Source: a virus
Direction: 5' to 3' (one strand)
DNA: 26,977 nucleotides
Virus record (IMG/VR): IMGVR_UViG_3300028498_000055
Location: 1-26,977 of that record
The notes under the pieces are model-generated. The model was not told the origin of the DNA, did not search any database, and worked only from the letters and a program-made list of their open reading frames with translations. Positions 16,371 through 23,156 of the stretch are shown piece by piece; within the stretch, counting starts at the first letter, position 1, and the number at the start of each line of letters is the position of its first letter. The translations under genes were made by a program, and so were the position numbers.

Positions 16371-16576
16371 ATGGCTAAAATCTCCACAAGCACTAAACCA
16401 GCAACAGTTCTTATATTTAGCGGCGAACAAGCCAAGCGCGACAGTCTCGTAGTAGTCGCCCAGCTATCACCTGAATTTACCAAGGCGACAATGAGCAGAT
16501 GACCAAATCATTCATTAGAGGGCTGATAGCAGCCAATGCGGTTGGTATTGAGTTGCTGGATGATTTAGATCTATAG
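16371..16576 (+). pseudogene. Small gene split by an apparent 1-base deletion
   Basis: A first frame from ATG 16371 (AAAAGGA upstream) encodes MAKISTSTKPATVLIFSGEQ, then AKRDSLVVVAQLSPEFTKA and stops at 16502. The frame that becomes ATG 16499 continues with MTKSFIRGLIAANAVGIELL to 16576. Inserting one base after the GC at about 16486 restores one run, FTKADNEQMTKSFIRGL, in which both halves look equally natural. Either a deletion broke a gene of about 68 codons, the ATGA overlap couples two tiny genes, or ribosomes shift frame here. The protein family is unknown. Confidence 0.5.
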
Positions 16577-16682
16577 CGGTTTGATAATCTATAAAAACGT
16601 ATAGCAATGTTTATAAATGTTTATCGGGAAGTGGTGTTTATATTACTGACGCGTTGAATGGCTTGAATCAACTGTCACCATT

Positions 16683-16711
16683 TTGACCACGGATTATGTG
16701 TAAGTTAATTT
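16683..16711 (+). promoter_or_regulatory. Candidate promoter reading into the hairpin-rich region
   Basis: TTGACC at 16683-16688 and TAATTT at 16706-16711 are separated by 17 bases. It is the best-spaced box pair I found upstream of the structured region, about 210 bases before its first paired element. The match is moderate and unproven. Confidence 0.35.
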
Positions 16712-16921
16712 TGCGCCATACACAATGGTGCTTGTTGGAAAATGTTGATGTTCAAATGCTTTCTGCAGCAAGCCAAACAAGTATAAAAAAGTATATCGAT
16801 AAATTAATTTACTTTTACCTACCAATACGAGAGCGCAAAACACAAATGATGGATAGTACACCGCTAAGCCATATCCCTATTACCCCATAGCCTTAAAGCG
16901 TCACCAAAACAGTGCAGGGCC

Positions 16922-17159
16922 GTCAAACAAAATAGATGTGAGCAAATCTGCTCACATTAACCATGATTTAGATTGACTTAGAGATACGAGCGAGTAAAAA
17001 ACGGATGATTAAAATATCACCTCTAAGCGTTACTGCTGTTGGCTTTTAGCGATAAAAAATCATAAAAATAGCATGAAGTTGTCAAACAAAATAGATAACC
17101 CCAAAATCGGGGGTATTGAGCATGATTTAGGTTTACCTAGGGATACCGATTGCTAAAAC
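16922..17159 (+). repeat. Two tandem copies of a hairpin unit, 159 bases apart
   Basis: Copy A (16922-17000) and copy B (17081-17159) align without gaps. Both start with the same 16 bases (GTCAAACAAAATAGAT), then a stem with a six-base loop, then ATT-A-CATGATTTAG and GATAC. The stem arms differ almost completely (GTGAGC/GCTCAC in A, ACCCC/GGGGT core in B) yet stay complementary in the same register. Confidence 0.8.
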
Positions 17160-18115
17160 ACGAATGAAGCGCAACCACTTACTATGTAAAGTCTAAGAGG
17201 TGATTTTAGGGTTAAATCAGCATAGGGCTGTAAACCTAAATTGATGTTAGTAAATATTAGTGTTTTTTGGCAGGAAAAACCCTTGTTTTTCTATACTGTT
17301 TAATACGAGATAACCATTTTAGGGCACTAGATAATTGATCCAATAGCAGAACCTGTAAGGCTTGTAGGTGATATGCACTGTGATAGCCGTATTAAAAAAT
17401 ATCACAATGAATTATGGCCAATATTAGTGGTCGTTAACTTAGCCCTGGTACTTGTCACTCCCCAAAGTTGGGGAGTCAATCTTGCTTAGATTTCTAGTCT
17501 AATCAAGATGCAGTGGTATTCAGCTAGAGAGAGCGCCCGCGCCGCGAGGTTTACGGACTCGGTACGAATACCTATGCTTGCCAGCAGCTGCAACCTGATG
17601 CAATTAGCTTCAATGAGATGCACTAAAGTCTGAGCCTACCTATTTCCATCTTGGAAGCAACTAACCTTACGAGTATTACTCGGCATCTGAGTTATCCGGT
17701 AATTCCGGATAGCTGGTCCCAATGGCAAGTATTAAACTGCGATCGCTAATAATTATCCGTCCTCAATTTGAGGATGGATGTAAGTATCGTTGATTGTGGT
17801 AGGGCGTACCATTCGGTACACCATCCTGATAGGGTGTAAAGAAGTTAACACCCTGTTTCATAATACGGGCTCGATACCTGCGTGGAGGAAATCACCATGC
17901 AGATAGTTTAATGCCTATGTCGCTGAAATCGTGATACAGATAACCTTTAGGGGTATCGTATTTTTAACGACACCTTCTAAAAACCTGACTATTATCAAAA
18001 GCTACCCATTTTTGACGGCGTAAGCCTATCCTGCAATCAATAACAAACAACGCTTACCATGTTCCTCTAGGTGCTTTTGTTTAATATGTCGACTTACGTT
18101 CAAATAGGTTCAAAT

Positions 18116-18140
18116 AGGTTTAATGATCAACCTTTTTTTT
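18116..18140 (+). terminator. Terminator at the end of the structured region
   Basis: AGGTT (18116-18120), loop TAATGATC, AACCT (18129-18133), within a run of eight T. The stem is short, but the T tract is the longest in this stretch. A direct repeat of TTCAAATAGG lies just before it (18099-18118). Confidence 0.55.
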
Positions 18141-18306
18141 CTTATAGCTATACTGATGGAAGGCAAGGACTACGGGGTTTACGACTTGATGTCGAATACC
18201 CAAGGCGGTAGGCCAAATTAGTAAAAGTTAGTAAAGAAGCATGGCCAAGGATCGCATCCTAAATGCCACCCTTGATTTTTCTGGCTAGCTTCATAGAGCT
18301 GGCCAC

Positions 18307-18400
18307 GTTACACGGTAACTAGTGACAATCTCACTCATTAGCTGATAGGTTACACGGTAACGGAATAATTCAACGCTATCGATTAACGTTACAGGGTAAC
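18307..18400. promoter_or_regulatory. Three GTTAC-N3-GTAAC palindromes before the small basic gene
   Basis: GTTACACGGTAAC at 18307-18319 and 18349-18361 and the variant GTTACAGGGTAAC at 18388-18400. The last ends five bases before the ATG at 18406. Its C-to-G change creates AGGG, nine bases from the start, which is the only ribosome-binding-like sequence available. A bound repressor would therefore cover both promoter and translation start. Autoregulation by the adjacent gene is inferred. Confidence 0.65.
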
Positions 18401-18405
18401 GCTAT

Positions 18406-18633
18406 ATGAAAGACACGCAGCGCAAAAGCAGAATGATACCACTCGCCAAGAGCAGTGCTCAGCGGCAAAAGGAATACAGACAGCGGCAGAAGAGTAAGCA
18501 GGCCGCTCGGCTTGATATGTACTTGGATAGCGACATACATTATATGCTTGAGCAATTAGCGGAGATGGGTAACACTGACATGAAGGCCGTCTTAAGCACT
18601 ATCATTAAAAAAGAATATGCCGAGCAGTTGTAA
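18406..18633 (+). CDS. Small basic regulator, ribbon-helix-helix-like
   Basis: 75 residues. A basic N-terminal arm (SAQRQKEYRQRQKSKQAAR) is followed by a short strand RLDMYLDS and two helices (DIHYMLEQLAEMG; DMKAVLSTIIKKEYAEQL), the layout of Arc/CopG-type ribbon-helix-helix proteins. These bind short palindromes as paired dimers and often control plasmid copy number or partition. Three GTTAC-N3-GTAAC sites lie directly upstream and one downstream at 18665, so it is the obvious candidate to bind them. It is the only convincing gene within 2.6 kb of hairpin-rich DNA. Start at 18406 or, less likely, at ATG 18433. Confidence 0.7.
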   Translation: MKDTQRKSRMIPLAKSSAQRQKEYRQRQKSKQAARLDMYLDSDIHYMLEQLAEMGNTDMKAVLSTIIKKEYAEQL

Positions 18634-18664
18634 GTACTTTCCCTTAATAGGGATATCGTGTCGC

Positions 18665-18677
18665 ATTACACGGTAAC
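18665..18677. promoter_or_regulatory. Downstream palindrome ATTACACGGTAAC
   Basis: One mismatch from GTTACACGGTAAC. It lies 32 bases after the stop of the small basic gene and directly before the second hairpin-rich segment, so it may control transcription of that segment. Confidence 0.5.
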
Positions 18678-18689
18678 GCTAATATGACA

Positions 18690-19238
18690 CCTTTTCGCAC
18701 GCCAGCAATTCCGCACCTCAAATGCGGAACCCTGATAATAAAGCGTTTAGGCTAAGTGATTGGTTTTGCCCAACTTCCGTCATTGGTGGAAGTTAAGATG
18801 TAGGCCGTGCGTAAATGCACACCCTAAAAGATAGGGTGTAACGAAAATATTTATACGCACAAAAGATGGGTCCAATACTGGACGTATCGTATCGATTAAT
18901 GGTGGTAATGCTACCCCGCCCAAAATTGGGAAGGGGTAAGAACGGCTAAAACATCGGGGCAAAATAGCCTAGGCAAATTATTATGGTTGTAACTGGTTTT
19001 GATACACGAGTAGATCATAAGGGTCGGATTTGAAATCCGACCCCTACCCAACTTTGGGTAGGGGTCGGTAGCCTTCATCGTCATGATGAGCGGTCGTGAC
19101 TTCCTCAGATTGAGGACGTTGGGAGCTGCTAAGGCATGCTCAAATCTGAGCAGGGCTAGCAAGGTAATAGCATTGTCCAATTTTGGATAGTGGTACCGGA
19201 TTAGGTATTTCATTGGGGTTCGTCATCATGACGAACCC
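18690..19238 (+). ncRNA. Second hairpin-rich noncoding segment
   Basis: No supportable gene between 18634 and 19263. Stems include 18709-18729 (TTCCGC), 18772-18794 (AACTTCC), a nested pair in which GTGCGT/ACGCAC (18807-18812, 18855-18860) encloses ACACCCT/AGGGTGT (18819-18839), 18870-18883, 18913-18937 (loop AAAATT), 19021-19043, 19037-19068 (13 bp), 19102-19116, 19137-19152 (loop AAATCT), 19176-19187 and 19216-19238. Loop style matches the 16920-18140 segment. Either one long RNA, a set of small RNAs, or DNA hairpins recognised by a protein would explain this. Strand is uncertain. Confidence 0.45.
19216..19238. other. 10-bp perfect hairpin closing the structured region
   Basis: GGGTTCGTCA (19216-19225), loop TCA, TGACGAACCC (19229-19238). 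Its core resembles 16321-16347. CTTTGGTT follows on the plus strand, too poor in T for a confident terminator, but it could end the rightward RNA before the leftward gene at 19264. Confidence 0.65.
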
Positions 19239-19263
19239 TTTGGTTAATTGACCAGTAAAGTCG

Positions 19264-19878
19264 CTAAAGCTTAGCAACGCACGCAATGGACATCGAGTTG
19301 TACATAGCCATTTCCTTGTTTGACCTAGTAGTAGACTCAGTGAACAAATCCACACCTGTATCAGTATGGGTTTTATAATCTAGCAGACCGTCAATAGTAA
19401 TGCTCATTCCCTCAGCTAAGTGCGCCTTAGCTGCACTCATGCAAGGCCCAACCTCTGTAGTAATAACCTCAAACTTTATAGCCTGTAAGGTTTTTATCTC
19501 TTCGTTTAATTGCACTCTAGGTGTGCTAATGGCTATTTTAAACGTGTCAACCCATCTTAAGCGGGCGTTATCAAGCTTAGCTTTATCGGCTAAGGCTGTC
19601 GGATCAGTTACCGAACTCGCATTGGTGACTTGTGGTTCGATGTCTGCAACAATTGGCAGAGACTCGAACTCACCACTTTCTTGCGGTTGGATAGTAGGTG
19701 GTGCTTTATCAGCAGTAGGTTGCTGATTTATAGGTTGCGGAAGGCTGGCACGCAAAGCATCTGTTTCAGCCTGACGCGCTGCTATATTTTTAGCGGATTG
19801 GGCGCTGTTATAATAGTTAATGCCAACGATACTCAGAAATACTATGATCGCTATAATTATTATTCTCTTAATATCCAT
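19264..19878 (-). CDS. Membrane-anchored envelope protein, unknown
   Basis: 204 residues. One N-terminal membrane segment (IIIIAIIVFLSIVGI, residues about 6-20) with basic residues before it places the rest outside the cytoplasm. A Pro/Gln-rich linker (about 45-70) leads to a C-terminal domain of about 100 residues with two cysteines (GPCMSAAKAHLAEGMSI; SIACVAKL). No known family was recognised. A 31-base promoter-like segment upstream (19910-19940) is nearly identical to one upstream of the excalibur-domain gene. Probably cargo acting at the cell envelope. Confidence 0.65.
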   Translation of the reverse strand: MDIKRIIIIAIIVFLSIVGINYYNSAQSAKNIAARQAETDALRASLPQPINQQPTADKAPPTIQPQESGEFESLPIVADIEPQVTNASSVTDPTALADKAKLDNARLRWVDTFKIAISTPRVQLNEEIKTLQAIKFEVITTEVGPCMSAAKAHLAEGMSITIDGLLDYKTHTDTGVDLFTESTTRSNKEMAMYNSMSIACVAKL

Positions 19879-19909
19879 TGCACACCATCAGCCAAGTTTA
19901 TATTTACCA

Positions 19910-19940
19910 ACTTTAACCGATTAGTAATTGTTGAGCAATA
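19910..19940 (-). promoter_or_regulatory. Shared promoter-like segment, copy 1
   Basis: 28 of 31 bases match 24638-24668. Read on the minus strand it contains TTACTA, and about 15 bases further TAAATA lies at a -10-like distance, some 25 bases before the start of the 19264-19878 gene. The conserved part extends upstream of the boxes (TATTGCTCAA), so a shared regulator may bind there. Confidence 0.5.
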
Positions 19941-20154
19941 CTGTTAAACAGTAATAGAACGCTATAAGTCATTAAATATAGCGTAGTGTTCTACGTTTTA
20001 TCGGTAGTAATAGTCGTTTTAACTTTGTTCTGATTCTAATCTAGCCAGAAAATTACCACTGGTATTTAAGAGTCGTGAACACTAAGACTTAATAGCAACC
20101 GTAAATCAGGGCAGTCAAACAGGCGATGATGCTGAAGCATTAAAGACCTTTAAG

Positions 20155-20454
20155 CTAAATTTCAAGAAGTTGGCGTATGTCACGCACACGCCAGTAAGGT
20201 CTACCGTTGATACGCCTTGGTTGTATTGGTCCGTTGTTCTGACTAGACCAGTTACGTAATGTGGCTGTGCTATAACCAAGCATACTAGCAGCATAGATAT
20301 GGTTGACGTGTGGCGTGCCAGCGTAGATAGCCGTGTGTACCAATTTTTCACCATCGTAGTGCAATGTCTCATAAGCCCATTTAACAAGCTCATGCCCACG
20401 CTTGCCGCTAGCTGTTAGTGCCTTCATATCAATATCAGTTTTAATTGTTGACAT
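20155..20454 (-). CDS. Helix-turn-helix regulator, MerR/excisionase-like
   Basis: 99 residues. The last 50 form a DNA-binding winged helix: HIYAASMLGYSTATLRNWSS, then QPRRINGRPYWRVRDIRQLL, as in HTH_17/MerR-type proteins. The N-terminal half (ELVKWAYETLHYDGEKLVH) is helical and unrecognised. It is transcribed leftward, alone, with no strong ribosome-binding site. Placed within the cargo region it could be an excisionase-like or local regulator. The 276-base gap to the next leftward gene holds no supportable gene. Confidence 0.7.
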   Translation of the reverse strand: MSTIKTDIDMKALTASGKRGHELVKWAYETLHYDGEKLVHTAIYAGTPHVNHIYAASMLGYSTATLRNWSSQNNGPIQPRRINGRPYWRVRDIRQLLEI

Positions 20455-20554
20455 AATTTATCACTTTGTGAGCCAGCCTTAATCGTATTAGTTAATACCG
20501 AGTTAATCAATATAATATCGATACTGCTTACGACTATAAATAATAATTGGCCAA

Positions 20555-20578
20555 TAAAAAACCCACTCAATGGCGGGT
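20555..20578 (-). terminator. Leftward terminator-like hairpin
   Basis: On the minus strand ACCCGC pairs with GTGGGT (one G-U pair) around loop CATTGA, followed by six T. It resembles the terminator at 22196-22221. It lies about 100 bases upstream of the leftward regulator gene, with no leftward gene visible before it, so its transcript is unclear. Confidence 0.45.
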
Positions 20579-20683
20579 CGGATAATGGTGTAGGTAGTTT
20601 TAAATTGATAAAATAATGGGCTGCTAGCATGAAACTACTAAAAAATACAGGGTTGACACGAACAAATATAAGTGCTTCATGAA

Positions 20684-20712
20684 TTGAATAGAGTGTTGTT
20701 AGGTGTTACTAT
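20684..20712 (+). promoter_or_regulatory. Candidate promoter of the TPR/HEPN-like operon
   Basis: TTGAAT (20684-20689) and TACTAT (20707-20712) are 17 bases apart and end two bases before the six-copy repeat, so repeats would overlap the transcription start. A TTGACA at 20653 lacks a good -10 partner. The rest of the 20455-20852 gap has a small hairpin at 20788-20799 (GCCC/GGGC) and no supportable gene. Confidence 0.4.
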
Positions 20713-20714
20713 TC

Positions 20715-20774
20715 GTCGGACAATGTCGGACAATGTCGGACAATGTCGGACAATGTCGGACAATGTCGGACAAC
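20715..20774. repeat. Six tandem 10-bp repeats of GTCGGACAAT
   Basis: Six units, the last ending in AAC instead of AAT, in exact 10-base register (one helical turn). Each junction forms the near-palindrome TGTC-G-GACA. Arrays of half-sites on one face of the helix just after a promoter suggest cooperative repressor binding for the downstream operon. Copy number could change by slippage and so alter expression. Confidence 0.85.
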
Positions 20775-20852
20775 GCAAGATAACTGCCCTTATGGGCTCT
20801 TCTTTGTATCTCAAAGATATGCGAAGAAATACGGATGCAATAGGGGTGAATT

Positions 20853-21749
20853 ATGGCAACAACTAATGCTCAGTCTAAAATACAAGCAATCAATGACATT
20901 AAATACCAAGTGATTGGTAAGTATCTTATGGAACGAGATTCAGGGTTAATTAATTCAAAAGATATATCTCTAATGCGTTTTGAGAAGCAAGTCAAAAATA
21001 TGAAAAGCTCTGACTTTACGGTTAGTGATTATATTGCTTATTACAGTACTTTAGCTATTATATCCACTGCCAAAGGTAAGATGCATGAAGCAGAGGCGTT
21101 GTACTTGAAGGCTATCAATCTTAAGCCGAATGATCCTAGTTACCTTGCTGAATATAATAATGTTTTAGTTGGTGTCTGCCGTTTTGATGATGCTCAAAAG
21201 TTCATAGAGGAACATTTTGAAAACGGTGGTAAGAACTACAGGCTGCTTTTTAGCTTGTATATTTGTAGTTTAAGAAATCTAGAATTTACAAGTTTTAGAA
21301 AGTACTATGAACAGATACGCAGTAAAGATGTATTGTCAAAAGAAACCAAGCAAGAGTTGGAAACTGTATATTTGAAAACTGAATATTGGGCTAGTATGAC
21401 AGACGAATTAGCTTCTATTGGTATAGATAAGTCTACTTATTCGAATTTCTTTGATCTCTTATATGGTTTTCATCAGAAACATCTGTACGGTACGTTTAAC
21501 TTTCGATGCTACGTAGAAGAGGATGAGCATTATGTTACAGTAGATGTAATTGTAAACACCTCTTTGAAAGAATCTGTGTCACTAACCAACCAGTTTGAGC
21601 GTACATTAGTAGATTATGCGGTAGAAACAGGTCGTGATGATATCCTGAGTAAATTTCTTGTGTATTATAAAAGTTTAGATGCAGAACAAGAGGAAGATCA
21701 CCCTTGTGCCGACACATGGCTAGAAGAAAACGAAGATATGGTGCTGTAG
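20853..21749 (+). CDS. TPR-containing protein, partner of the HEPN-like gene
   Basis: 298 residues, start preceded by AGGGG. Residues about 60-125 contain TPR-like helical pairs (KMHEAEALYLKAINLKPNDP, then SYLAEYNNVLVGVCRFDDAQ). The C-terminal third (about 210-280) looks beta-rich and then helical (YVTVDVIVNTSLKESVSL). It is followed without a gap by a small HEPN-like gene, so the two products probably act together. The coding sequence is visibly AT-richer than the replication operon, consistent with separately acquired cargo. A sensor or antitoxin role is a guess from context. Confidence 0.65.
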   Translation: MATTNAQSKIQAINDIKYQVIGKYLMERDSGLINSKDISLMRFEKQVKNMKSSDFTVSDYIAYYSTLAIISTAKGKMHEAEALYLKAINLKPNDPSYLAEYNNVLVGVCRFDDAQKFIEEHFENGGKNYRLLFSLYICSLRNLEFTSFRKYYEQIRSKDVLSKETKQELETVYLKTEYWASMTDELASIGIDKSTYSNFFDLLYGFHQKHLYGTFNFRCYVEEDEHYVTVDVIVNTSLKESVSLTNQFERTLVDYAVETGRDDILSKFLVYYKSLDAEQEEDHPCADTWLEENEDMVL

Positions 21750-22178
21750 ATGCCGGTCACAATTGAAGATATGTACACTCAGAAATACGAGATAGAACAG
21801 AACAAGTTCACTCCCAAAGAGGCATATAACCGGCTTTTAATAAGTAGGGGATATTATGCATCTTTTTTATATGCACGTAAGCTTTTCGATGGTAACGCCA
21901 AATATAAATTATCTTTATATTCTGAATCTTTAGACGATAGAAGTTATGGGTCTCATGAAGAAATATATGAAAGCCTGATTAGGTCAGAAGTTGATAACCT
22001 AAAGTACGTAGGTAAAGTTTTGAAAAAGTACCATAAGCTTCGTAAGATCTCAGACTATAAAATGCATTCACATATTAAGGATTATGATGTGATTTCAGCA
22101 GAGCAGCATTTCCAAGACTGCAAAGAACGTATAGATTTCTTTATAGATAATGGTGACGTCGACTTTCCAGTAACCTGA
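21750..22178 (+). CDS. HEPN-like small helical protein
   Basis: 142 residues, starting directly after the TPR gene's stop, which indicates translational coupling. AYNRLLISRGYYASFLYARK resembles the first HEPN helix (S-R-x-YYAxF), and KLRKISDYKMHSHIKDYDVI, then a final helix AEQHFQDCKERIDFFI resemble the second half. HEPN proteins include RNA-cleaving toxins with an Rx4-6H motif; here the Arg-His spacing (RKISDYKMH) does not fit cleanly, so catalysis is doubtful. With its TPR partner it may form a toxin-antitoxin or defence pair. The family call is from pattern alone. Confidence 0.5.
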   Translation: MPVTIEDMYTQKYEIEQNKFTPKEAYNRLLISRGYYASFLYARKLFDGNAKYKLSLYSESLDDRSYGSHEEIYESLIRSEVDNLKYVGKVLKKYHKLRKISDYKMHSHIKDYDVISAEQHFQDCKERIDFFIDNGDVDFPVT

Positions 22179-22195
22179 TAATTTGTATGAAGCAA

Positions 22196-22221
22196 TAAAA
22201 AACCCACTTCTATAGTGGGTT
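22196..22221. terminator. Terminator shared by two converging operons
   Basis: AACCCACT (22201-22208), loop TCTAT, AGTGGGTT (22214-22221), with an A run at 22197-22202 that gives six or more T on the minus strand. It lies between the HEPN-like stop and the stop of the leftward 22242-23156 gene. The minus-strand side is the stronger. Confidence 0.8.
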
Positions 22222-22241
22222 TATGAAATATTTGGATTTAA

Positions 22242-23156
22242 CTAAGTCTTTATGTCTGATAACTCCAAAAGAGAATATTTTGGTTTAGCTTGTCCAAACT
22301 GTACAACATTGAAAGAGACTGTCGCAAGCTTGTTTAAATATTCAGTATTAATAGCTTCAGGATTGGATATAGAGATATCAACCTTGCCTTTTATTACGTC
22401 TTTACTTGAGTGATCGACAAACTCAAAAGTTCTAGATTCTGGCAAAAACCCTTGAAATACACCTACAAAAGTCTCAGTTCTTTCTTCAAAGTTACTATTG
22501 TCAAGTCGATTGATAATAGCATCTAACTGAGCATCTGTTTCTAATCTAAATGTATTTTTGTCGTATTCCATTGCAAATAAAGCTTCATTTTTCTGTAAAA
22601 GAATAAGAAATTCTGATATTTTTTTAACGGCTCTTGGATGAATCATTGAAACTATATTAGCTATATCATCATCTGTTCCATCAATCGTTTTCTTGAGTAA
22701 GAACTGAATATCAAATAACGCTTCCTCTACAGTATTTCTTTCTGCCAAAATATCGTATTCTGGTTCAGGTAATTCGAATTCAAATCCAAAAGATCCTACA
22801 GCAGTTCCAGTTATCATTAGTTGATGTTGGTTGCGATTGGGTATTGGACCCATAAATCTTAAATTCTTGTTTAAACTCGCTGTAACACTCGCAATCATTT
22901 CGTTTAAGCTATTAATAGCTTTACCTGAAAAGTCGGCAGTAATCCCGTGACTATTATCAACTGGCTTACCGCGGAAAGTGATAATTGCTTTTTTATTAAT
23001 TCTCAAATCGTCAACGAGTTTAAGCTGATTTTCCAACTCGTCCAGCCTTCCTTCAAAGCTCATACGCTCTAGGAATCTACTGCTTGGCATTTCTTCTAAG
23101 AACGCTTTTACAGTGCTTATTTCAGCAAGCAAACTATTATATTGATTCTGATTCAT
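22242..23156 (-). CDS. Partner protein of the DUF6932-type nucleotidyltransferase
   Basis: 304 residues. It starts with a helical, coiled-coil-like segment (about 1-55), then a strand-rich domain with ITFRGKPVDNSHGITADFSG and LMITGTAVGSFGFEFELP, then helices and a second strand-rich part (ETFVGVFQGFLPESRTFEF). From memory, similar proteins with a GTA-GSFGF motif accompany DUF6932 genes in other bacteria; I could not check this. Its start overlaps the upstream nucleotidyltransferase gene by 20 bases, so the two are co-translated. No membrane or signal segment. Function unknown. Confidence 0.65.
   Translation of the reverse strand: MNQNQYNSLLAEISTVKAFLEEMPSSRFLERMSFEGRLDELENQLKLVDDLRINKKAIITFRGKPVDNSHGITADFSGKAINSLNEMIASVTASLNKNLRFMGPIPNRNQHQLMITGTAVGSFGFEFELPEPEYDILAERNTVEEALFDIQFLLKKTIDGTDDDIANIVSMIHPRAVKKISEFLILLQKNEALFAMEYDKNTFRLETDAQLDAIINRLDNSNFEERTETFVGVFQGFLPESRTFEFVDHSSKDVIKGKVDISISNPEAINTEYLNKLATVSFNVVQFGQAKPKYSLLELSDIKT

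Larger units (their letters stand above)
16920..18140 (+). ncRNA. Candidate large structured noncoding RNA
   Basis: About 1.2 kb without a supportable gene but dense in short stems. Perfect or near-perfect examples are 16936-16957 (loop AAATCT), 17095-17116 (AAAATC), a nested pair 17205-17240, 17274-17291, 17457-17476 (ACTCCCC, loop AAAGTT), 17693-17711 (TATCCGG), 17756-17779, 17803-17822, 17831-17854 and 17880-17900. Six-base A-rich loops recur. A terminator with eight T ends at 18140. Two tandem copies of the first unit keep pairing while their stem sequences differ. Ornate large RNAs such as GOLLD and ROOL are known from phages, but I cannot assign this one. Extent and strand are inferred from the terminator and the candidate promoter. 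Confidence 0.5.

Noticed and set aside
16541-16552. GTTGGTATTGAG identical to part of the left arm-type sites
   Set aside because: A single copy within a coding frame, with no partner repeat nearby; chance or codon use is more likely than an integrase site.
16696-16890. 64-residue rightward open frame
   Set aside because: No ribosome-binding site, unusual composition and no family resemblance. It lies between a candidate promoter and the structured region.
16920-17160. CRISPR-like array from the repeated units
   Set aside because: Only two units, 159 bases apart, with the similarity spread over hairpin and flanks and no uniform spacers or cas genes.
18911-19213. 100-residue leftward open frame in the hairpin-rich segment
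   Set aside because: Its codons run through nearly every hairpin and no ribosome-binding site is visible. The palindromic DNA explains the openness.
16900-19240. Integron-type attC sites or a REP/MITE cluster
   Set aside because: The stems differ in sequence and lack the conserved attC core sites. There is no integron integrase or REP transposase, and the hairpins are too varied for one repeat family.
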